5,589 nt of DNA from GCA-001735895 sp964651385 (lineage in GTDB: Bacteria > Pseudomonadota > Gammaproteobacteria > GCA-001735895). The notes beneath the pieces are model-generated. The model was not told where the DNA came from, searched no databases, and saw nothing but the letters and a program-made list of their open reading frames with translations. Both the position numbers and the translations under genes were made by a program. Shown here one piece after another: positions 1-5,589 of this stretch (its first letter is position 1; every line of letters begins with the position of its first letter). The stretch covers positions 1 to 5,589 of the forward strand of contig CAZYYM010000160.1 in assembly GCA_964651385.1 (NCBI GenBank), in the 5' to 3' direction.

Positions 1-761
1 ACATGGGGGCAGTTGTTACAATCGTGCATGATCCAAACCTGGCCTTGGAGAAAATTTATCAGGCGAAACGGGATGGGTCGAGTTATGATATGGCCATTAT
101 AGATCAGCACATGCCAGAAAAAAGTGGCGAGGAGCTTGGTATCGAAATTCGTGAGGAGCCTCAGTTTGATGATCTCAAGCTTTTGTTGCTAACCTCAGCC
201 GGTAGAAAAGGTGATACCTCCAAATTCGCCCGAGCGGGGTTCAACGCTTACTTGAGTAAACTCAGCAGTTATGAAATTCTATTTCTGGCATTATCAGCAA
301 CACTGAACCATCGTGCTGGCGATGCCATCATTACTCAACACAACATTATAGACTCTATTCAGTCTGACAATAACCAAGCTCCGCTATTCACGGCCAATAT
401 CCTGGTTGCCGAGGATGTTTTGCCCAATCAAATTATAGCGAACAAGATGTTAACTAAAATGGGAGCTAGTGTCGATATCGCCAATAACGGACAGGAGGCG
501 GTTGATTTATTTATGCAACATAATTACGACCTTGTATTAATGGATTGTAACATGCCACTAATGGATGGCTACGAGGCAACAAAAGCAATTCGCACTGCAG
601 AAAACGAGAAAAGTAAAACGCTAACCCCTATTATAGCGTTAACGGCTAACGCTACCAGTGAGGACCGTGCGCTGTGCGAGCAAGCCGGCATGAATGATGT
701 AGTGACAAAGCCGTTCAAACGAACTGATATATCCAACTGCCTACAGCAGTGGTTAGGTTAG
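1..761 (+). CDS. C-terminal part of a hybrid sensor kinase or multi-receiver response regulator (two REC domains), 5' truncated
   Basis: This is the end of a two-component phosphorelay protein. Numbering from the first Met in the window (base 3), residues 1-101 are a receiver domain lacking its beginning: the first beta strand and acidic pair are missing, and the text starts at the second beta strand (MGAVVTIVHDP). Its phospho-acceptor is Asp34 (IIDQHMP), with Thr64 and Lys86 as the other conserved switch residues. A linker of about 30 residues follows. The second receiver, 131-251, is complete: ILVAEDVLPNQ (acidic pair Glu137/Asp138), Asp181 in LMDCNMPLMDG, Thr214 in ALTAN, Lys236 in TKPF. 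The Met at base 3 is therefore almost surely internal and the gene starts upstream. The REC-REC tail is typical of cytoplasmic C-termini of hybrid histidine kinases (HisKA-HATPase-REC-REC). No HPt domain follows the second receiver, so a separate HPt protein may be needed. GC is lower than in the downstream operon. A stand-alone multi-REC regulator remains possible. Confidence 0.9.
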   Translation, partial: MGAVVTIVHDPNLALEKIYQAKRDGSSYDMAIIDQHMPEKSGEELGIEIREEPQFDDLKLLLLTSAGRKGDTSKFARAGFNAYLSKLSSYEILFLALSATLNHRAGDAIITQHNIIDSIQSDNNQAPLFTANILVAEDVLPNQIIANKMLTKMGASVDIANNGQEAVDLFMQHNYDLVLMDCNMPLMDGYEATKAIRTAENEKSKTLTPIIALTANATSEDRALCEQAGMNDVVTKPFKRTDISNCLQQWLG

Positions 762-819
762 TCTGAGCGAGTACTTGACGAATTAGCAATTATGCTGCGA
801 TTGAGGTCTGTTAAACTCC

Positions 820-852
820 GGGACAGTGAGACTCCCAGAAATAATTGTTTTT
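820..852 (+). terminator. Weak terminator candidate after the kinase gene
   Basis: A short stem (GGG, two-base bulge, AGT, loop GAG, ACTCCC; 820-836) begins 58 bases after the kinase stop codon. A T-rich tract, TTGTTTTT, follows at 845-852. The T-tract is 8 or more bases from the stem rather than adjacent, and the stem is bulged, so this is not a textbook intrinsic terminator. The position fits the end of the upstream transcript. It could equally be chance structure in AT-rich DNA. Confidence 0.2.
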
Positions 853-909
853 AACCCAGACAATTCATAAACTGCCGTTAGGCAGCAATCTGGTTGCCGT
901 AAGACCATT

Positions 910-937
910 TTGACAATCTTTACGGGCGGAATAGTCT
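910..937 (+). promoter_or_regulatory. Candidate sigma70 promoter for the efflux operon (distal)
   Basis: TTGACA at 910-915 matches the -35 consensus exactly. TAGTCT at 932-937, 16 bases further on, keeps the important first, second and last bases of a -10 element but matches only 3 of 6. It would place the transcript start about 105 bases before the adaptor start codon. The -35 hexamer sits in the loop of the 897-925 hairpin. Support comes from sequence match only. Confidence 0.25.
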
Positions 938-981
938 GACTGGCATCGCCAAATATTCATCATTTTGTTGCTAATTATCAT

Positions 982-1009
982 TTGACGCAACCGCTCAATA
1001 TCCGACAAT
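982..1009 (+). promoter_or_regulatory. Candidate sigma70 promoter for the efflux operon (proximal)
   Basis: TTGACG at 982-987 (5 of 6 to the -35 consensus) is followed after 16 bases by GACAAT at 1004-1009 (4 of 6 to the -10 consensus, but lacking the first T). It would give a leader of about 35 bases. It is an alternative to the distal candidate, and neither is clearly better. Confidence 0.2.
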
Positions 1010-1039
1010 GTAACCTGTTTATCTACCCCCATTAGTCAC

Positions 1040-1044
1040 AGGAA
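1040..1044 (+). promoter_or_regulatory. Ribosome binding site of the adaptor gene
   Basis: AGGAA lies 6 bases before the ATG at 1051, a good Shine-Dalgarno match and spacing. It supports this start, which also gives a short positively charged N-terminus before the membrane segment. Confidence 0.7.
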
Positions 1045-1050
1045 CGCATT

Positions 1051-2364
1051 ATGGTTAAAAGCTCCACTTCTAAATGGCGAGCTCTCCTGGTCGTACCTCC
1101 AATTGTTATCGGCGTCTCGATACTGTTAATTATGGTCAGTGGCAAACAGTCACCGGAAAAATTAGTCCGTGGTGAACCCACGCGATATGCGCGCATTGTC
1201 AACATACAGACAACTGACTTCATACCTGTCGCGGAAGGATATGGTAGCGTCCAGCCAGCGCAGATATGGGCCGCTGTATCGCAGGTTTCCGGTCGGGTCA
1301 CCGATATGCATCCCCAATTACGTAACGGTGGCATCATTCCAGCGCATAGCGAGTTGATTCGCATTGATCCGGGTGACTACAAACTCGCGTTGGGACGGGC
1401 ACGCAACGAACTGGCCGAGCTTAACGTGCAGGGAGCCAATGCACTCGCTTCGCTGAATATCGAGAAGCGGAATCTGGCGCTGGCTGAAAAGGAATTCAAT
1501 CGCAAACAGAAGCTCGCCAACCAGGGTACCATATCGAAAAGCAGTGCCGATGAAACCGAACGAGCCATGTTGAGTTCACGCAGCCTGGTGCAAAACCTGG
1601 AGAACACACTGGCCCTGCTGCCGATACAGCGCAAATTGCTGGAGAGCAAAATTACCCAGGCCGAACGCGACCTCGCCAATACCCGATTGTCGGCGCCATT
1701 TAACCTGCGCGTTTCCGGGCTCTCGGTAGAGCAACACCAGTTTGTCTCGGCGGGTCAGAGGCTGTTTTCCGGAGATTCTATCGATCGAGTAGAAATTACC
1801 GCGCACATCGCAGCGAATAGTCTAAAAAAACTGTTTATCGGCCGACCCGATTTTCCGACCGATGTAAATACCCTGAATAGCGATTTAATCAGCATTACGG
1901 GTTTTAAACCTACGGTAAAACTGGATATCGGTGGTGAGCAACTGGCCGAATGGGAGGCCGAATTTGTGCGCATCTCCGATAGCGTCGATGCACAGACGCA
2001 AACTATCGGAATTGTCGTTGCTGTGGACAAACCCATGGAGAAAATTATTCCCGGCGAACGTCCGCCACTGTCGAAGGACATGTTTGTTCAGGTCTCGATA
2101 GCAGGCCATACCCAGCGAGACCAAATTGTAATCCCACGTTCGGTTATTCGTAATAATCAAGTTTACCTGGTCGACAACAACAACCGCCTGCAAACACGTA
2201 ACATCCATCGGCTCTACGATCAGGCTCAATTTACGGTAGTAGGTGACAGCTTGAAAGCGGGTGACCGCATTGTGGTTAGCGATCTGGTGCCGGCAGTCGA
2301 CGGCATGTTGCTGCGAACCGAAGTCGATAAAACCCTGCAGGACAGCCTCGTTTTCAGGAAATAA
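1051..2364 (+). CDS. RND efflux periplasmic adaptor (membrane fusion) protein, HlyD/AcrA-like
   Basis: This 437-residue protein is the periplasmic adaptor that joins an inner-membrane RND permease to an outer-membrane channel. It has a basic N-terminus and one hydrophobic anchor at about residues 11-30, with no lipobox Cys, so it is anchored by the helix rather than by lipid. The adaptor domains follow in order. The first half of the lipoyl/barrel-sandwich domain is at about 63-110 (GSVQP, VSGRV, IRIDPGDY). A long alpha-helical hairpin rich in Ala, Leu, Glu, Lys and Arg is at about 112-208. The second lipoyl half (TRLSAPFNLRVS) is at about 211-242. A beta-barrel domain is at about 245-352, including DSVDAQTQTIGIVV and RPPLSKDMFVQV. 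A membrane-proximal domain is at about 355-425 (IVIPRSVI, VYLVDNNNRLQTR, GDRIVVSDL). Length is slightly above the common 370-400 residues. The permease gene follows after 3 bases, so the two are co-transcribed and surely function together. Family assignment is secure; the exported substrate is not known, so no gene symbol is given. Confidence 0.93.
   Translation: MVKSSTSKWRALLVVPPIVIGVSILLIMVSGKQSPEKLVRGEPTRYARIVNIQTTDFIPVAEGYGSVQPAQIWAAVSQVSGRVTDMHPQLRNGGIIPAHSELIRIDPGDYKLALGRARNELAELNVQGANALASLNIEKRNLALAEKEFNRKQKLANQGTISKSSADETERAMLSSRSLVQNLENTLALLPIQRKLLESKITQAERDLANTRLSAPFNLRVSGLSVEQHQFVSAGQRLFSGDSIDRVEITAHIAANSLKKLFIGRPDFPTDVNTLNSDLISITGFKPTVKLDIGGEQLAEWEAEFVRISDSVDAQTQTIGIVVAVDKPMEKIIPGERPPLSKDMFVQVSIAGHTQRDQIVIPRSVIRNNQVYLVDNNNRLQTRNIHRLYDQAQFTVVGDSLKAGDRIVVSDLVPAVDGMLLRTEVDKTLQDSLVFRK
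2356..2360 (+). promoter_or_regulatory. Ribosome binding site of the permease gene, inside the adaptor gene
   Basis: AGGAA lies in the last codons of the adaptor gene, 7 bases before the ATG at 2368. The adaptor stop (TAA, 2362-2364) falls between this site and the start codon. Ribosomes finishing the adaptor therefore sit on the permease start, an arrangement expected to give translational coupling. This supports the start at 2368. Confidence 0.7.
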
Positions 2365-2367
2365 CTC

Positions 2368-5300
2368 ATGATCAAGTGGTTTGCCGAACACCCGACCGCC
2401 GCCAATCTGACGATGTTGGCGATTATTTTACTGGGCATTATTGCTCTGCCCGATCTGCAACGCGAAACCTTTCCGGCGATTCACAACGATAAGGTCAGTA
2501 TAATAGTCAGTTATCCGGGCGCTACCGCCGCCGATGTCGAGGACGCCATTTGTCGCAGGCTCGAAGACGCACTCGAGAGTATCGCCGATCTCGACGAAAT
2601 ACAGTGTGAGTCCAGCGAAGGGATCGGTAGCGCGACCGCTGTCATGCTCGAAGGCGGCGACATGTTGCAGTTTCTCGACGACGTTAAATCTGAAGTGGAT
2701 TCGATAAATGACTTCCCCGATCAGGTTGAGTCACCAGTCGTCGAAGAGCTTGGACGCACTGATCTGGTTGTATCCATTGCAATAACTGGCCCGGAGAGCC
2801 CGGTTGTACTAAAAGCCTATGCCTCAGATGTGAAAAACCGTTTACTGGCAACCGCGGAGATAGCCAATGTCGAAATTTCGGGATTCTCCGATCACCATAT
2901 CCGTGTCGAAATTTCCGCTGCACGACTTCGCCACTACGGCATATCCATATCCGAAGTCGCAAGACGTATGCAAAACCAGAGCATCGGCGTTCCGGCCGGT
3001 TTGCTCGAAGGTGAGCAGGAAGACCTGATTTTACGCTTCGATGATCAACGCAAAACAGCTGAGACTATCGGTCAGCTGGTAATCATTTCCAATAGCTCAG
3101 GCGCTACCATCAGACTGGCCGATATCGCCACAATCAGCGATCGTTTCGATCGACCTGATAGTAAAATTATATTCAATGGCAAACGAGCTGCGATCCTAAA
3201 GATCACCAAGACCAAAACCCAGGATGTGTTGAAATCCTACGCCGATGTGGCGCGCTTTGTCGACAACGAAAATCAACATGCGCCCACAGGCATTCAGCTC
3301 TCGATTACCCAGGACATGGCATCGATCGTTCAGGATCGCCTGGATATGATCATCGCAAATTCCGCACAGGGGCTGATCATGGTATTTCTCATCCTGTGGC
3401 TATTTTTCAGTTTAAGATACAGCTTCTGGGTCACAATGGGATTGCCGGTGTCATTCCTCGGGGCATTATTTGTACTGCCGATTCTGGGGATCACTATAAA
3501 TATGATCTCGATGGTCGGTTTACTCATTGGTGTCGGCCTGTTGATGGACGATGCCATTGTAATCGCCGAGAATATTGCCGTCCGCATCGGTCGCGGCGAG
3601 CACGCCATGCAGGCAGCTGTGAGTGGCGCTGGCCAGGTACTACCCGGAATCATGTCGTCTTTTGCGACCACGCTACTGGTTTTTGGTTCTCTCGCCTTCA
3701 TTACCGGCGAAATCGGGCAAATTCTACGTATCATGCCAATTGTTTTAATTGTCGTCATCAGTGTCAGCCTGATAGAGGCTTTTTTGATATTGCCGAACCA
3801 CCTCGGCCATAGTTTGAGTGCTATCGAAAATAAGCCTGAATCCAGATTCCGACAACAATTTGAAAGGCAATTTGATCGGTTAAAGAATGACTGGTTCGGC
3901 CCGTTACTGGATCGGGCGGTCAATTATCGATACCTGACCCTGGGGCTGGCAATCATGTCGGTTATTCTTTCGATCACCCTGCCCGCCGGCGGGTACCTCA
4001 AGTTTGTCGGCTTCCCCGATACCGAGGGAGATATTGTCGAAGCGCGCCTGCTATTGCCGCAGGGTACGCCGTTATCACGCACAGAATCTTTGGTTGGAAA
4101 AATTCAGAGTGCTGCATGGAATTTGAACAATCGATTCCAGGAGTTCCAGCCTGAAGCACAGAATTTAGTGCAAAATATCACCGTCATTTATGGTCAGAAC
4201 CCTGACGCTTTCGAAAGCGGCCCGCATGTTGCCCGAATTATCGTCGACCTGCTCGGCGCCGAAATCAGAAATACCCGCATGGACGAATTTCGCGATGCCT
4301 GGCGCGACCAACTGGGTGCGCTGAGTGACGTGATCGCGTTAAAATTCACCGAGCCCTCGGTCGGTCCGGGCGGCCGACCCATTGAAGTTCGCATAAAAGG
4401 CACGGAACTGGATCGACTCAAACTAGCCTCCCGGGAGATGCAGCAGTGGTTTCGGAACTACGCCGGTGTCACCGATGTAACCGACGACCTGCGTCCGGGA
4501 AAACGCGAATTACGACTGCGTTTGAAAGAGAGCGCCGGTCTCCTGGGTATTGATGCGCGTACGGTTTCCGAGCAGACTCGTAGTGCCTTTCAAGGGGTCA
4601 AAGTCGATGAATTTCCAGTCGGCTCTGAGACTTACGAAATTAATTTACGCCTGCCCGCATCGGACAGACTGGACCGACACAATCTCGAACAATTGAGTAT
4701 TACTGCGGCAGATGGCAGCCTTATTCCGTTCCCTATTGTCGCGCATATCACCGAAACGCGTGGTTGGGCGCGTATTAATCGCATCAACCGCCAACGCGCC
4801 GTAACGGTTTTTGGCGATGTACAGCGTAATCTGGTGAACGCACAGGAATTACTCAATCTCGCCGCCAAAGATTTGTTTCCGCAACTCCAGGAGAAATATC
4901 CCGAAATCGACATTGAAATTCAGGGAGAAAGCCAAAGCTCGGCGGAAACCGGTCAGTCAATAGTACGCAATGTCATACTCGGTCTGTTCGGTGTCTATAT
5001 GCTGCTGGCGTTTCAGTTCCGTGGCTATCTGGCGCCATTTACGGTTATAACCGTAATTCCAACGGCGCTGGTTGGGGTCATGTTCAGTCACTGGATGCTC
5101 GGACTCGATTTAACCCTGCCCAGCATCATCGGTATGGCGTCGTTATTTGGCATCGTAGTTAACGACTCAATACTGCTAGTCGTTTTTATTCGCGAGGCAC
5201 GAAGCCAGGGTATCGATGTCAAAACCGCGGCGAAACAAGCGGGACGAGCCCGATTCCGTCCTATTTTACTGACTTCAATAACAACCATCGCCGGGCTGAC

Positions 5301-5460
5301 GCCCTTGCTACTCGAAACCAGTTTACAGGCACAAATATTGATTCCAATGGCTGCGAGTCTGGCCTTTGGTCTGACATCGGCAACCTTGATCGGACTTTTT
5401 CTGGTACCCTCGCTATATTGCATTCTGGATGATTTTGACTTGTTGGGTGAGGTTGAATAA
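2368..5460 (+). CDS. RND efflux permease, AcrB/AcrD/AcrF (HAE-type) superfamily
   Basis: A complete 1030-residue inner-membrane, proton-driven RND transporter, normal in length for the family. It shows the duplicated RND plan. TM1 (about 12-29) is followed by the first periplasmic porter region (about 31-325, with FPAI, VSYPGATAADVE and RRLEDALESI). TM2-TM6 lie at about 332-476, TM7 at about 521-540, the second periplasmic region at about 541-860 (FPDTEGDIVEARLLLPQGTP), and TM8-TM12 at about 866-1018. TM4 carries the proton-relay pair Asp394-Asp395 in GLLMDDAIVIAEN, equivalent to AcrB Asp407/Asp408. TM11 (RFRPILLTS) has Arg962 and Thr969 at the places of AcrB Arg971 and Thr978. In TM10 the motif is GIVVNDSILLV: AcrB Lys940 is replaced by Asn932, followed by Asp933. 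As far as I recall, VNDS/VNN-type motifs occur in other RND branches, so this points to a subfamily rather than a defect. It needs the adjacent adaptor and an outer-membrane channel not encoded here. It looks intact; drugs, detergents, lipids or other small molecules are all possible substrates. It is not a metal-type CusA by its motifs. Confidence 0.95.
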   Translation: MIKWFAEHPTAANLTMLAIILLGIIALPDLQRETFPAIHNDKVSIIVSYPGATAADVEDAICRRLEDALESIADLDEIQCESSEGIGSATAVMLEGGDMLQFLDDVKSEVDSINDFPDQVESPVVEELGRTDLVVSIAITGPESPVVLKAYASDVKNRLLATAEIANVEISGFSDHHIRVEISAARLRHYGISISEVARRMQNQSIGVPAGLLEGEQEDLILRFDDQRKTAETIGQLVIISNSSGATIRLADIATISDRFDRPDSKIIFNGKRAAILKITKTKTQDVLKSYADVARFVDNENQHAPTGIQLSITQDMASIVQDRLDMIIANSAQGLIMVFLILWLFFSLRYSFWVTMGLPVSFLGALFVLPILGITINMISMVGLLIGVGLLMDDAIVIAENIAVRIGRGEHAMQAAVSGAGQVLPGIMSSFATTLLVFGSLAFITGEIGQILRIMPIVLIVVISVSLIEAFLILPNHLGHSLSAIENKPESRFRQQFERQFDRLKNDWFGPLLDRAVNYRYLTLGLAIMSVILSITLPAGGYLKFVGFPDTEGDIVEARLLLPQGTPLSRTESLVGKIQSAAWNLNNRFQEFQPEAQNLVQNITVIYGQNPDAFESGPHVARIIVDLLGAEIRNTRMDEFRDAWRDQLGALSDVIALKFTEPSVGPGGRPIEVRIKGTELDRLKLASREMQQWFRNYAGVTDVTDDLRPGKRELRLRLKESAGLLGIDARTVSEQTRSAFQGVKVDEFPVGSETYEINLRLPASDRLDRHNLEQLSITAADGSLIPFPIVAHITETRGWARINRINRQRAVTVFGDVQRNLVNAQELLNLAAKDLFPQLQEKYPEIDIEIQGESQSSAETGQSIVRNVILGLFGVYMLLAFQFRGYLAPFTVITVIPTALVGVMFSHWMLGLDLTLPSIIGMASLFGIVVNDSILLVVFIREARSQGIDVKTAAKQAGRARFRPILLTSITTIAGLTPLLLETSLQAQILIPMAASLAFGLTSATLIGLFLVPSLYCILDDFDLLGEVE

Positions 5461-5589
5461 TTCGGGCATCCGATGGGGCGGATATTTTCAAAGCTGCCTG
5501 TGCGGCAGTGAACAAATCGCACCACCGCCCGGCCCACCGTCTGCCAGGTGTTATCGCCAATCCGGTCGGCAAAAGCATCGAGTACGCGC
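5461..5589. other. Region downstream of the efflux operon, no assigned gene
   Basis: These 129 bases follow the permease stop codon. A hairpin CTGCC-TGTGC-GGCAG lies at 5494-5508. It is not followed by a T-run on the plus strand and only by CTTTG on the minus strand, so it is at best a weak terminator. On the plus strand the frame starting at 5463 is open to the window edge but has no start codon with a ribosome site. On the minus strand a frame is open from the window edge inward and could be the end of a convergent gene, but most of its open length lies antisense to the permease gene. No product can be assigned. Confidence 0.4.

Larger units (their letters stand above)
762..1050. other. AT-rich intergenic region between the kinase gene and the efflux operon
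   Basis: These 289 bases hold no credible coding region on either strand. They contain several imperfect inverted repeats. GGG-AC-AGT pairs with ACTCCC at 820-836. AATTGTTT at 843-850 pairs with AGACAATT at 858-865, with one G-U pair. CTGCC/GGCAG lies at 872-885 with a four-base loop. CCGTAA at 897-902 pairs with TTACGG at 920-925. None has a canonical hairpin directly followed by a T-run. The region must contain the promoter of the efflux operon unless transcription reads through from the kinase gene. No regulator gene (TetR, MarR, LysR type) is present here, and no clear palindromic operator was recognised. Confidence 0.6.

Noticed and set aside
3..5. ATG at base 3 as the true start of the receiver protein
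   Set aside because: A start here would delete the first strand and acidic pair of the first receiver domain, and no upstream sequence is available to show a ribosome site; the gene is more likely cut by the window edge.
1885..2391. Minus-strand open frame of 168 codons across the adaptor end and permease start
   Set aside because: It is antisense to a clearly functional adaptor gene and operon junction, with no recognisable domain and no supporting ribosome site seen.
3396..3812. Plus-strand open frame of 138 codons in another frame of the permease gene
   Set aside because: It overlaps conserved TM segments of the permease in a shifted frame; its His/Arg/Cys-rich text resembles out-of-frame translation.
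3330..3923. Long minus-strand open frame of 197 codons within the permease gene
   Set aside because: It lies wholly antisense to well-conserved RND coding sequence (TM2-TM6), shows no family motif, and is explained by codon usage of the sense gene.
5494..5508. Rho-independent terminator after the permease gene
   Set aside because: The five-base-pair stem is real but lacks an adjacent T-run on the plus strand, so it was described as a hairpin only.

Overview
The window looks like a gammaproteobacterial chromosome segment of moderate GC. The evidence is a Gram-negative inner-membrane efflux pair (periplasmic adaptor plus RND permease), Shine-Dalgarno sites of AGGAA type, and a C-terminal double-receiver module of a hybrid sensor kinase. 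The organism cannot be named from the sequence. No RNA gene, CRISPR array, insertion sequence or phage gene was recognised.

Layout: (1) 1-761, plus strand: the 3' end of a two-component signalling gene, cut by the window edge. It carries most of one receiver domain and all of a second, and ends without an HPt domain. (2) 762-1050: a 289-base AT-rich intergenic stretch with several imperfect hairpins, a weak terminator candidate near 820-852 and two weak sigma70-like promoter candidates (910-937 and 982-1009). (3) 1051-2364, plus strand: an HlyD/AcrA-like membrane fusion (periplasmic adaptor) protein. (4) 2368-5460, plus strand: a complete 1030-residue RND efflux permease, starting 3 bases after the adaptor stop codon. 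Its ribosome binding site lies inside the last adaptor codons. (5) 5461-5589: 129 bases with a short hairpin and no gene that can be assigned with confidence.

The adaptor and permease form a tight two-gene operon and should work as one proton-driven export machine spanning inner membrane and periplasm. The outer-membrane channel (TolC/OprM type) is not encoded here and would have to come from elsewhere. Proton-relay residues are visible in the permease: an Asp-Asp pair in TM4, plus Arg and Thr in TM11. The position of AcrB Lys940 is occupied by Asn in a VNDS motif, so this is not a classical AcrB-type relay. The substrate cannot be predicted. Whether the upstream kinase fragment regulates the pump is unknown; the intergenic gap and lower GC of the kinase gene suggest a separate transcription unit.

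I found no convincing novel system. The points most worth checking are the altered proton relay and the unassigned 3' edge, where an antisense frame stays open out of the window.
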